DNA of 64,000 bases from the NCBI GenBank assembly GCA_963758025.1, contig CAVWUA010000003.1, positions 434,001 through 498,000 of the forward strand, given 5' to 3'. The stretch is from CAVWUA01 sp963758025 (GTDB taxonomy: Bacteria > Planctomycetota > Planctomycetia > Isosphaerales > Isosphaeraceae). The notes under the pieces were generated by a model that saw nothing but the letters and a program-made list of their open reading frames with translations, did no database searches and was not told the DNA's origin. The translations under genes were made by a program, and so were the position numbers. Shown one piece after another: positions 1-8,716 of the stretch (its first letter is position 1; every line of letters begins with the position of its first letter).

Positions 1-643
1 CCACCAGGTCCTTGCGTAACGGAATCTTGCCTCGGGTGATCCGGGAGACATCGAGCAGGTCATCAACGAGTCTCGCGATGTGATCGACCTGCTGGCCAAT
101 CATGTCACGCATCCGATCGAGCAGTTGGGCATCGCCCCCGGCGCGAAGAATTTGAACCGCGTTGCGAATCGGAGCGAGCGGGTTGCGCAACTCGTGGGCG
201 AGCATCGCCAGAAATTCATTCTTGCGATGGTCGTCCGCGGCCAGTGCCTCGACACGTTCACGCAACTCCTCCTCGAGGCGTTTGCGATCGGTGATATCCC
301 GCAAGGTGGCCAGATAGGCCGGGCTCCCATCCCACTCGGTCTCCACGACACGCATCTCGGCGACAAGGATTCGATCTCCGCAGGGGATATCGACCTCGGT
401 CCGCTCGCCGGGGACAATCGGAATCCCGAAGTCCGTGCCTTGCAATTCACCACTAGGCCGGCAGAGGAGATTCTCCAGCGCGGGATTCACGTACAGAATC
501 ACGCCGTCTTTCTGAGCGACAATCACTCCATCGGCATTCTTCTCAATGATGTTACGAAACCGGGCCTCGCTGGCTCGCAACGCCTGTTGCAAGGCCGACG
601 GGTCGGGCTCCGCCCGGTCTTGTCGGTCAACATCGCTGCTCAT
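1..643 (-). CDS. PAS-domain sensor histidine kinase, 3' end cut off by the window edge
   Basis: The ATG at 643..641 overlaps the TGA of the upstream kaiC gene (ATGA), so the start is decided by translational coupling. About 214 codons are visible. Residues about 20-120 form a PAS domain (ARFRNIIEKNADGVIV, then the closing LRDITDRKRLEEEL). A short helix leads into a HisKA dimerisation domain with the H-box FLAMLAHELRNPLAPIRN, where His150 is the expected phosphorylation site. The ATP-binding HATPase domain would lie beyond base 1. No membrane segment is seen in the visible part, so the kinase is probably cytoplasmic. In cyanobacteria KaiC signals through the kinase SasA, whose sensor is KaiB-like; this kinase has a PAS sensor instead. 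A role as the output or input kinase of the Kai unit is inferred from operon position only. Confidence 0.9.
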   Translation of the reverse strand, partial: MSSDVDRQDRAEPDPSALQQALRASEARFRNIIEKNADGVIVAQKDGVILYVNPALENLLCRPSGELQGTDFGIPIVPGERTEVDIPCGDRILVAEMRVVETEWDGSPAYLATLRDITDRKRLEEELRERVEALAADDHRKNEFLAMLAHELRNPLAPIRNAVQILRAGGDAQLLDRMRDMIGQQVDHIARLVDDLLDVSRITRGKIPLRKDLV

Positions 644-2196
644 ACGGAATCGAACCCTGGGCCTTGAAAACTCTCGCCCGTCCCTCCCTGGAACATGCGG
701 TCGAGCCGTTCCAGTTCGTTCGGGGCGACATGCGAGAAGTTGCCCGAAAGAATCCCGAAAATATTTCGGAATGGCTTGCCGATGTGCATTCCTTGCGAGT
801 CGATGGTGAATTCGCGAATGTCCTTGTCATGCATGGACCCCCGCATCTTGAGCACCGTCAGACCGCGGCGCATCTGGCCGTACACCTCGACGTAGCGCAG
901 CAGGATAATCGAGTCGGTCGTGGTCGAGATGTGGGATTCCGTCGTGGAAGATCCGCCCAGAAGCGTTGAGGTCGTCGCCGTGTAGAGGGCGGGAATCTCC
1001 TTGTGCTTGATGAACGAACTGAGCCCGATGGTGAACTCGCGGAAGCTTTTCAGCGACGAGACGCGTTCCAGGGCCGAGAGGCTGTCCACGGCCACGCGTT
1101 CGGGTTTGAACTCCTCGATGGCCGCCTTGATCCGGATCAGGTGGTCTTCCAGCGAGGCGGATTCGGGGTACTCGCAGACGAGTTTCAGCCGGCCCTCGGC
1201 CTCCATCTTCTGAAGATCGAACCCCCAGCCTTCCGCGTTCCGAAAAAGTTGTTCGCGGCTCTCCTCGAAGGCCAGGAGCAAGCAACGCTTGTCGGATGCG
1301 CCACTGAGGAATTGCGTGGTGATGAGCGTCTTTCCGGTGCCGGTTGGGCCGGAGACCAGGATGACGGAATCGCGGAAAAAGCCACCACCGCACATCTGGT
1401 CCAGTCCCTCGTTACCCGAGGTGACACGGGTCGCCGACGATTTCTGTTTCAGTTCCAGGGCAGAGAGGGGCAAGACAACGACTCCCTTACCCGGCACGAT
1501 CGTCAGGGGCCATTCCCCTTTCTGGTGGCCTGTCCCGCGAAACTTCAAGATCTCGACCGTCCGGCGGCGGACTTCCTCATCGAGCAGGTTGCGCAAAACG
1601 ATCACATTATCCGAAACGAATTCCTCAACGCCGAACTTCGAGATCGGGCCGTGATCGCTGGGCCGTTCGGCGGTGATGATCGACGTGACGCCCATCGACT
1701 TCAAGGATGCGGAGATGCGGAACAACTCGCGGCGGATCGTCGAGGGATCATCGAGTTGATCGAAGATGCCGCCGATCGAATCAATGACGACACGTTCCGC
1801 GCCGACGCGCTGAATCGCGTGGCTGATCCGCGCCAGGAGCGCCCCCAGATCAAACCGCCCCGAGAAGACCGCCGGCTCCGCCTCCGGCTGGGGTGAGGCA
1901 TCGACGAACGCCCAGCGATTCTGTGCCTCCCACGAGGCGATGTCCCATCCCAGGCCAAGCATGTTCCGCCGGATGTCCTCGGGGGGCTCCTCAAACGTGA
2001 CAAAGACGCCCGATTGATCGGCATCCTCGATCCCACACGCGAGGAACTGGGTGGCGAAGACTGTCTTGGCACTTCCGGAGGTGCCTGCCAGTAAGGTGAC
2101 GCGCTCTTTCGGCAGACCCCCCTCCGCGATCAGGTCGAAGCCCTGAATCTCCGTCCGAAGCTTCTCCACCCCTTTTCTGGAAACGCCCGAACTCAC
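640..2196 (-). CDS. kaiC: KaiC-type circadian clock ATPase/autokinase with two RecA-like domains
   Basis: This 518-residue protein has two tandem KaiC domains, the normal length for KaiC. The CI domain has Walker A GTSGSAKT (38-45) and the catalytic Glu pair in FEEPPE (69-70). The CII domain has Walker A GPTGTGKT (283-290) and FEES (Glu311-312). The CII segment TTESHISTTTDSIILL aligns with the phosphorylation loop of cyanobacterial KaiC: Ser424 and Thr425 match Ser431/Thr432, and Thr419 matches Thr426. The conserved MRGSMHDKDIREF motif follows. After it a C-terminal tail remains (SHVAPNELERLDRMF), the region that binds KaiA in cyanobacteria. The start is GTG, overlapping the kaiB TGA (GTGA). 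The gene sits between kaiB and the PAS kinase, all probably co-transcribed. It should act as a hexameric ATPase with reversible autophosphorylation; actual rhythmicity is unknown. Confidence 0.96.
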   Translation of the reverse strand: MSSGVSRKGVEKLRTEIQGFDLIAEGGLPKERVTLLAGTSGSAKTVFATQFLACGIEDADQSGVFVTFEEPPEDIRRNMLGLGWDIASWEAQNRWAFVDASPQPEAEPAVFSGRFDLGALLARISHAIQRVGAERVVIDSIGGIFDQLDDPSTIRRELFRISASLKSMGVTSIITAERPSDHGPISKFGVEEFVSDNVIVLRNLLDEEVRRRTVEILKFRGTGHQKGEWPLTIVPGKGVVVLPLSALELKQKSSATRVTSGNEGLDQMCGGGFFRDSVILVSGPTGTGKTLITTQFLSGASDKRCLLLAFEESREQLFRNAEGWGFDLQKMEAEGRLKLVCEYPESASLEDHLIRIKAAIEEFKPERVAVDSLSALERVSSLKSFREFTIGLSSFIKHKEIPALYTATTSTLLGGSSTTESHISTTTDSIILLRYVEVYGQMRRGLTVLKMRGSMHDKDIREFTIDSQGMHIGKPFRNIFGILSGNFSHVAPNELERLDRMFQGGTGESFQGPGFDSV

Positions 2197-2492
2197 GGGT
2201 TTTCATCCTTTCCGATCGCGTGTCCACGAAGGTCCAATCCGATCAGGACCTTTTCCGTATCCGACAGGTCGCCAATGATTCGCCGGATCGGTGGAGGCAA
2301 TTCCTTGATGACGGTCGGGGTCGCCAGGATCTTCTCGTCCTCGGCCAGTTGGGGGCGTTCCAGGATGTCGATGACAATCATCTCATAACGTCCGGCCAGT
2401 TCCTCCTCGCAGATCCGCCTCAAATTGGCGATCGCGGACTCGGAACGGGGGGTTTTCCCCGTGACGTACAACTTGATCATGCATTTACTCAT
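2193..2492 (-). CDS. kaiB: KaiB circadian clock protein
   Basis: The protein has 99 residues with the thioredoxin-like KaiB fold signature. KLYVTGKTPRSESAIANL is at the N-terminus, IVIDILERPQLAEDEKILAT in the middle, and PPPIRRIIGDLSDTEKVLIG follows, which is the most conserved block of true KaiB. In cyanobacteria KaiB switches fold, binds phosphorylated KaiC CI rings and sequesters KaiA. The ATG lies inside the end of the upstream gene (8-bp overlap with its TAA), and no good Shine-Dalgarno is seen, so translation is probably coupled. The TGA overlaps the kaiC GTG. The sequence is much closer to KaiB than to the KaiB-like sensor domain of SasA, and nothing looks truncated. Confidence 0.96.
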   Translation of the reverse strand: MSKCMIKLYVTGKTPRSESAIANLRRICEEELAGRYEMIVIDILERPQLAEDEKILATPTVIKELPPPIRRIIGDLSDTEKVLIGLDLRGHAIGKDENP

Positions 2493-3627
2493 TGAAGGAG
2501 TCCGACGGTCGCTGGGAATGATCTGATGAGGCCACGCATCGATTGTGGATCGAGGACCCGGCTTGTCGGTAATAGGATACCAGATGTCCCATCAGTTCCA
2601 GGACCAGCATTCGCCCTTCATCGGTGTACCCTCGGGCCTTTTGCACGGAGGCCTCGGCGCATTTCCGTCGCAAGGCGAGGGAGTGGATCTCCACCACATC
2701 GCGCGGCCCGGCACTCAACGAGCCGAGTTGCGTGCTCATTGACTGCAGGTGACCTGTCAGGCGATGGTCAACCTGATAATTCACCTGTTCGAGCATTTGC
2801 TCCAGGATCTGTTCGTATTGCGCGACCAGGTCACAGAAAAGATCCGGCCGAGTCGTGCGCAACGGTTCGGCAGGCAAATGATCCTGGCGGCCAACTCCGT
2901 CGGCCGTGGATTCGTCGGTGAACTGCTGAAGCAGCCGGGCGTCGCGTTCCAGTTGTTCGATCCGTTGCTGTCGGTTCAGCGCTTCGGCGGACGCCTCGGC
3001 AACCTGGTCATTCAGACGCTTCTGCTCCGTGATCTCACGAACCAGGATCAGCCGGTGTTCCGGTAACGCCTCAACCGGCTGGACGACGACCCGGAAAAGC
3101 CGACCCTCGACCGGCCATTCGGCCAGAACCACCGGGCGACTTCCTCGTAGTCGCTCTTCAGACAAGCAGGGCCAGCCGCGCGAGAGCGAACGGATGTCCT
3201 GACCGTGCGCGTCCTCCGGCGAGGTTTCCCAGAGTTCCGCCATCCTGCGGTTACATTGCTGGACGATGCCGTTCGTGTCGATCAGACAGACGCCGTCGGG
3301 CAAGACATCGAACACAACGCGCCAGATGTTCGTCTCGGTGGAAGACTCAGACTCGGAGGCCTCCCCGCCCTCCACGCTCTGAAGCACTGGAATCTGGGCG
3401 GAGGCGGGATCGCGCCGCAGCCGCTGGCAGACATCCTTGCTCGTCAGGTCCGGCAAGGCTCCCGCCAGAACGATCAAATCCGGTTGCGTCGCCGCCAGAC
3501 GCAACACATCCGCGCCGGAGGAGGCCTCCAGAACCTGAAAACGCGCCTTCCGCAGCAGAGCCTGAAGTTGTCTCTGTCGCGGCTCCCGATCACCGACGGT
3601 CAGTACTGCGCAAAAACCCTCCGCCAT
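2485..3627 (-). CDS. KaiA-like regulator: pseudo-receiver, PAS domain and C-terminal KaiA/RsbU-type helical domain
   Basis: The 380-residue start at 3627 is preferred over longer in-frame starts because a strong Shine-Dalgarno (GAGGAGAG) lies 7 bases upstream. Residues about 5-85 are a response-regulator receiver fold, but the phospho-acceptor Asp is replaced by Ala55 (PDLIVLAGALPD), so it is a pseudo-receiver. Residues about 100-203 form a PAS domain (VFDVLPDGVCLIDTNG to LVREITEQKRL). A probable coiled coil spans 203-240. Residues about 258-356 are helical and carry VVEIH (311-315) and LELMGHLVSYYRQ (343-355), which resemble the conserved EIH and AHL..YR motifs of the KaiA C-terminal domain and the related RsbU N-domain. 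It is the first gene of the unit and overlaps kaiB by 8 bp. Receiver and PAS assignments are firm. The KaiA-type domain is inferred by pattern and should be tested by profile search. Confidence 0.82.
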   Translation of the reverse strand: MAEGFCAVLTVGDREPRQRQLQALLRKARFQVLEASSGADVLRLAATQPDLIVLAGALPDLTSKDVCQRLRRDPASAQIPVLQSVEGGEASESESSTETNIWRVVFDVLPDGVCLIDTNGIVQQCNRRMAELWETSPEDAHGQDIRSLSRGWPCLSEERLRGSRPVVLAEWPVEGRLFRVVVQPVEALPEHRLILVREITEQKRLNDQVAEASAEALNRQQRIEQLERDARLLQQFTDESTADGVGRQDHLPAEPLRTTRPDLFCDLVAQYEQILEQMLEQVNYQVDHRLTGHLQSMSTQLGSLSAGPRDVVEIHSLALRRKCAEASVQKARGYTDEGRMLVLELMGHLVSYYRQAGSSIHNRCVASSDHSQRPSDSFNE

Positions 3628-3634
3628 CGTCCGA

Positions 3635-3642
3635 CTCTCCTC
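3635..3642 (-). promoter_or_regulatory. Strong ribosome binding site of the kai unit
   Basis: GAGGAGAG on the minus strand ends 7 bases before the ATG at 3627. It fixes the start of the KaiA-like gene and is the only clear Shine-Dalgarno in the four-gene unit. The later genes begin by stop-start overlap. Confidence 0.7.
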
Positions 3643-3885
3643 GACGCGAAGCCAGACAGCGTCTTCGCGTCCTCTGCGGGCGGAAACGGAACCTGAAAGC
3701 GATGGATTCAACTCTCGATTCGCCAGGCTTGTTATCACCCGCCGTTGATTCGGGGTTGACCACCTCTTCACGTTCCGAGGGATCTAGCATACCGTAACCA
3801 TGATTTCACCCGCTAGAGGTGATCTTCACATGAGGCCAGACACTGCAACTGGCGTGCCAAACCAGCGATTGGCCCGCGCCGTGCC

Positions 3886-5404
3886 TCATTCTCCCCCTTT
3901 GGTGCGGATCAGGCGGGCGATGTACATCCCGTCGGAGTCGGTATCCTGAGGCCAGATCCGCAGGGAACCGTCCGTCTCCTCGCCCGTTAGCGGGTTGGGG
4001 AAGGGATCAAGCTGGAAGGCGGGGTTGGCGTCGAGGAAGGAGCGGACGACTTCCTCGGTTTCGGGGAGTGTGAGTGTGCAGACGGAGTAAACCAGGGTTC
4101 CCCCGGGCCGCACCCCAGCGCTGGCCGCCTGGAGAAGCCCGGCTTGCTCCTGGGCAAGGCGGTCAATCGCCGCGCGATCCAACGTCCAGCGGGCGTCGGG
4201 GTTGCGTCTCCAGGTGCCGATTCCCGAGCAGGGGGCATCGACCAGAACGCCTTGAAAACTCTTCGGCTTGCCCGCGGTCTTGCGGCCGTCCCAGGCCTTC
4301 GTCGTGATGTTGGTGTAGCGGGCTGCGACGGGCGCGCCGCACGGTCTCCTTGAGCCGACCGGGATGGATGTCGGTCGCCACGACGACCCCCTTGCCCCCC
4401 ATCAAGGCGGCCAGGTGCAGGGCTTTGCCGCCGGCGCCAGCGCAGGCATCCCACCAGCGTTCGCCGGGGTCCGGGTCGCACACCAGGGCGACCACCTGCG
4501 AGGCCAGGTCCTGGATCTCCAGGTCGCCCCGTTCGAAGGCGGGTAGGTGGTAGATGTCCACGTCGGGATCGAGCTTCGCGGCCCCCGGAATCCGCCGATG
4601 AATCCAGGGTTTCACGCCGGCCTCCCGCAGTTCGGACCAGAGCGCGTCGGGGTCCTTGCCTTGCACCCGAACCCACAGTGGCGCGGGGGTCTGAAGCGCG
4701 TTCAGGAGCGCGACGAATTTCGTCTTTGTCGGCGCGTCGCCTGGCGGGATCGGCAGGACCTCGCGAAACCAGGGCGGGAACAGCCGCCAGGGGTCCGCCG
4801 TGACGGGTTGGCCGCCGAGCAGGCGACGGAAACCCTCCGCGCGGGCTTTCCAGCTCGGCGCATCGCCCAGCGCGATCAAACGGCCGGGATCGCGCTCCAG
4901 CCGTCGAGCCCAGACCCGGCAGGCGGGCGGAACCGAGGGGAAGTCGAGCAGGCATGCCAGCATCAGCCGCGCCTCGATCGATTTCGGCCCCAGCGGCTCG
5001 ATCCAGCCTCGCCAGCGGAACAGGGCAAAGACCGCCCGGCTGACGAACCTTCCATCCGGTACCAGAAGGTCGCGCCGACGTCGCAAGGCGGAAGAGAGCA
5101 GACGATCCGCCCGTTTCCCGTGATGCAAGACCTCATGTTCCACCTCGCGACCGATCTCGGCGGCGGCTCGGGCCAGCACGTCCGGCGGCGCGACGTGCGT
5201 TTCCACGGTCAGCGAGGGCACGTCCTGGGGACGCCTGGTCCGTGCAACGGCGCGTCCCGCGCTCTGTCGGGCGCAGGCGAAGGAGCGGGGGCGGGTCTCT
5301 TCGACGCCTGGGAACGTGGCTTGGGTCGGGATGGTTTCGGTCGGCGGTTCATCGGCACGCATCAATCGTTCGGCAGGTGAGGACGACGGGAACGATCCCG
5401 CCAA
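3886..5404 (-). CDS. RsmB/NOP2-family rRNA (cytosine-5) methyltransferase, frameshifted
   Basis: Two frames join into one methyltransferase of about 505 residues. The N-terminal frame runs to the SAM-binding region (WWDACAGAGGKALHLAALMG, then VVATDIHPGRL). After a frame change at the GGG run near 4320-4322, the next frame continues with VLVDAPCSGIGTWRRNPDAR, which holds motif IV and one catalytic Cys, and then VYSVCTLTLPETEEVV, which holds the motif VI Cys. Both cysteines of the family are thus present. The enzyme would methylate cytosine-5 in rRNA using SAM; the exact site cannot be told. The start is uncertain: ATG codons at 5404 and 5362 are both possible. One extra base in a homopolymer explains the break, so either a sequencing indel or a recent mutation is likely. 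The catalytic half is well conserved, which argues against an old pseudogene. Confidence 0.83.
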
Positions 5405-5485
5405 TGCTCCAAGTGTCGCCGAAAGCCCGGCTCGGCCGCAACCCTCAACGTGCTCGCGTCATCGATTCCTCACCGATGCCCCGCC

Positions 5486-5854
5486 TTACTGGGAATGGGA
5501 GAGCCCTCGTGCCTCGGAACGCCAAAGGGACGGCCAGCCGCCTCCGAATGCCTCACTGACCTGACCGCCCCGCGTGGCCAGCACGATCAGGAGAACTCCG
5601 ACGATCAGGTCGTTCAGGAGCGGTACGGTCGCATGACCGAAAACCCAGGGAGCGATCAAGAGCCAGAGGCCCAGCACGATCTGGCACCACCGGAACGGAC
5701 GGCTCACCTCAGCCACGGCGATCCCGGCTACGCTGACGACCAGCGGGCCGACGATCCGGTCGTTGGTGCCGGCGGCGTTGCCGGCGTAATCGAGAACGGT
5801 GGGGGAGGCCATGAGCCAGACGCCCAGCAGGATTTCCACGATTCTCGGAACCAT
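5486..5854 (-). CDS. SPW-repeat integral membrane protein
   Basis: The 122-residue protein has two tandem repeats of the SPW type: WLMASPTVLDY followed by NDRIVGPLVV, and WLLIAPWVFGH followed by LLNDLIVGVLL. Each repeat holds two membrane helices, so about four spans are expected, and the last 25 residues are soluble and Ser/Arg-rich. The function of the family is unknown. The gene begins 24 bp after the stop of the VKOR-like gene on the same strand and is probably co-transcribed with it. The pairing suggests a shared role in the cell envelope, but nothing more specific can be said. Confidence 0.8.
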   Translation of the reverse strand: MVPRIVEILLGVWLMASPTVLDYAGNAAGTNDRIVGPLVVSVAGIAVAEVSRPFRWCQIVLGLWLLIAPWVFGHATVPLLNDLIVGVLLIVLATRGGQVSEAFGGGWPSLWRSEARGLSHSQ

Positions 5855-5878
5855 TGGCGCTCCTCGCCCAAACCATTC

Positions 5879-6460
5879 TCAAGTCTTCGCGGCGTCGGCC
5901 GACGACTCCGACTCGCTCAATCCCCAGAAGACCCGCCAGAAGGAACGGCCCCGGGACGTCTCGCCTTTCAGATATTGCAGGCTGGCCAGGACCTCGTCCA
6001 TGGCCGGTCCGATCATCGCGATCGAGATCGCGGCCGTCGTCATGCAGAGAGTGCACCAGTGCCCCACAACCACCGGCTGGGCAATGACCAGCAGGACGCT
6101 GACCAGGCCGAGCGGACCGACCGCCAGGCCGAAGATGAGCACGATCCAGGGCATCGTCCGCCAACGCTTCGTCCCACCGACAAGGCCGGCGACCGCGTCA
6201 ACCACGTAGCCGAACGCCCCCAGGGCCGCATCCTTGACGAACAGCGTGCTCTCGATCCGTTTTGAGAGGGGCGAGCTGAGTACCTTGCGCGTGCCGCTGC
6301 CGAAAAAGGGGTCCCAGACGCTCGAAAAGACCTGATACTGGAAGAGGCTCAGATACGTGGCGATGACGAACCCCAGCAGTGCGAGGCCGGCGATCGGTAA
6401 TCGCTGCGACCAGCTTGAGGGATTGTAGCTCCAACCGGATGGGATGCCCCGTTCCTCCAT
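5879..6460 (-). CDS. Vitamin K epoxide reductase (VKOR)-like membrane protein with a single CxxC
   Basis: The start at 6460 (MEERGIPSGWSYNPSSW) is chosen because GGAGGG lies just upstream and the longer reading is Arg-rich shadow sequence. The 193-residue protein has about four to five membrane helices and the VKOR redox motif WCTLC in the fourth hydrophobic segment. VKOR proteins reoxidise a periplasmic thiol carrier and pass electrons to quinone. The CTLC pair is the only cysteine pair in the protein. The two loop cysteines that relay electrons in canonical VKOR are absent, as is any fused thioredoxin domain. The family assignment rests on the motif plus the overall pattern (GPLGLVSVLLVIAQP), which I associate with planctomycete VKOR relatives. 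The SPW protein follows 24 bp downstream. Confidence 0.75.
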   Translation of the reverse strand: MEERGIPSGWSYNPSSWSQRLPIAGLALLGFVIATYLSLFQYQVFSSVWDPFFGSGTRKVLSSPLSKRIESTLFVKDAALGAFGYVVDAVAGLVGGTKRWRTMPWIVLIFGLAVGPLGLVSVLLVIAQPVVVGHWCTLCMTTAAISIAMIGPAMDEVLASLQYLKGETSRGRSFWRVFWGLSESESSADAAKT

Positions 6461-6563
6461 CGCGTACGTGCCCTCCGTTCGACAACACTGGTCACTCCGG
6501 CGAGGATTTTCAGCAAATCCCCTGCCAGAATGCATGTTGTGCTCTCGGAGAGAGCGTCTTCCC

Positions 6564-8622
6564 TCACCTTGGCTTCCGCCGGGCTGTCTTGCGGTCCGGG
6601 CGGTAGCCGGCCGAGGCCGACGCGTGGCGCGATTGTTTCGCCTTGCCCTTGCCTCCGGGAATCGTGTGCACGTAGCGGCCCTCGGCAAGCTGCTTGTTCG
6701 ACCGCTCCATCCTGGCCCTCTGCGCGGCCTTCGGCGGGTTGGCCGGGATCAGGCAATCGCAACCGGAGCCGATCAGGTCGCCCCGTCCCGCCTTCAAGAG
6801 CGCCTCGCGGACCTCGAAGTAGTTCTCCGGCTTGAAGAACTGCAAGAGCGCCCGCTGGAGCTTCCGGTCGCGCAGGTGCTTCGCGGTATAAACCGTATCA
6901 CCCGTGAAGGGATCGATTCCGGTATAGTACATGCACGTGGCGATATCAAAGGGGGCCGGGATGAAATCCTGCACCTGGTCGGGCCGGTAGCCGTTGCGCT
7001 TGAGGAACAGCGCCAGGTCGATCATCGCGTCGAGATCGCTGCCGGGGTGCGAGGCGATGAAGTAGGGGACCGTGTACTGCTTCGGTTTGCCCCCCTTTTG
7101 GCTGGCCTCGCGGAACGACTCGATCGAACCCCTTGTAATCATTGATCTCGGGCTTCTTCATCCGTTTGAGCACGTCGGGATCGGTGTGCTCCGGGGCGAC
7201 CTTCAGATGACCGCCGACGTGGTGCGCGGCGAGTTCTTCCATGTAGATCGGGTCGCGCTGGGCCAGGTCCATCCGCAAGCCGGAGGCCACGAACACCTTG
7301 CGGATTCCCTCGACCTCCCGGCTCTCGCGCATCAGTTGCACGAGCGGGCCGTGGTCGGTCCCCAGGAGCTTGCAGATCTTCGGATGCACGCACGAGAGCC
7401 GCTTGCACTTCGCCTCGACCTCCGGCTTCGTGCAGCGCATCTGGTACATGTTGGCCGTCGGGCCGCCGATGTCCGAGACGACCCCCTTGAACTCGGGGTC
7501 CTGGCCCATCGACTTCAGTTCGTTCAGGATCGACTCTTGCGAGCGCGACTGGATGATCCGTCCTTGATGGGCCGTGATCGAGCAGAACGTGCAGCCGCCG
7601 AAACAGCCTCGCATGATCGTCACGGAATCCTTGACCGCTTCGAATGCCGGGATTTTCTCGTCACGATACAACGGGTGCGGCCTGCGGGTGTACGGCAGGC
7701 CGTAGATCCGGTCCATGTCGTCCTGGCTGATCGGCAGACTCGGCGGGTTGGCGACGACCGCCTGACGGTCGTGGTACTGCACGAGCCGCCTGGCGTTCAG
7801 CGGGTTCGTCTCCTGGTGGATGATCTTCGTCGCCTTCGCGAAGGCCGGCTTGTCCGTTTTAACCTCGTCATAGGAGGGCAAGCGGATCGCGTCCGCCGGA
7901 GGGTCTTCCTTGGCCCCGAGCGCGTAGGCAACGCCCCGCATGTCGCGGAGGTCCTTGACCGTCTGCCCGGCCGCGAGGCGCTTGGCAATCTCGACGATCG
8001 GCTGCTCTCCCATGCCGAAGACGACCAGGTCCGCCTTCGAGTCCAGCAGGATCGAACGCTTGACCGTATCCGACCAGTAGTCGTAATGCGCCAGGCGACG
8101 GAGCGATGCCTCGACCCCGCCGGCGATCACGGGCACGCCGGGGAAGGCCTCTCGGGCGCGCTGGCAGTAAGGCATTGTGGAGCGGTCGGGACGCAAACCG
8201 ATCCGGCCGCCGGGGCTGTAGGCGTCGTCGTTGCGGACCTTCTTGTTCGCCGTGTAATGGTTGATCATGCTGTCCATGTTCCCCGCGCTGATGGCGAAGA
8301 ACAGGCGAGGCCGGCCGAAGGTCCGCCAGGGGTCGGCGCTCCGCCAGTCGGGCTGGGGCAGGATCGCCACGCGGAACCCGGCGGCCTCCAGCACCCGCCC
8401 CAAAATGCCCGCGGCGAACGCCGGATGATCGATGTAGGCGTCGCCGGAGACGAACACGATATCCACCTCGTCCCAGCCCCGGGCCTCCATCTCGGCGCGC
8501 GTCGCCGGCAGCGGCGGGAGCGGCATGCTCACCACCGGAAGCGCCGGCAGTTGCGTCGGCGCGACGTTCGCTTCGGCCGGACGCGAGGAGCAGGGGGGTG
8601 GGGTGACCGTGTCGAGGCTCAT
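6564..8622 (-). CDS. ygiQ: YgiQ-family radical SAM protein, frameshifted
   Basis: Two frames join into one protein of about 685 residues, the usual size. The first frame carries the N-terminal YgiQ domain (VDIVFVSGDAYIDHPAF), the 4Fe-4S motif RGCFGGCTFCSI (CxxxCxxC, the radical SAM signature), and the HLKVAPEHTDPDVLKRMKKP block. It goes out of frame at a CCCC run at 7129-7132. The second frame continues with PYFIASHPGSDLDAMIDLAL, the C-terminal YgiQ domain and a basic tail. Removing one base from that run restores continuity. ATG at 8622 is preferred; an in-frame GTG at 8628 is also possible. The biochemical function of YgiQ is not established. The conservation on both sides of the break argues that the frameshift is recent or a sequencing error. 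Confidence 0.92.
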
Positions 8623-8716
8623 GAACACCGAGGGGCAGAAGTCGCGGCGGGACAGTCGGTCCGTAATCTGGTATTATCTCTGTATCCTACGACGGTGAAC
8701 AAGGGGAGTTCGGCAC

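Noticed and set aside
3798..3826. Possible terminator hairpin (TCACC ... GGTGA) between the methyltransferase and kai genes
   Set aside because: The stem is only 5 bp and there is no T run in the right direction, so it is too weak to list.
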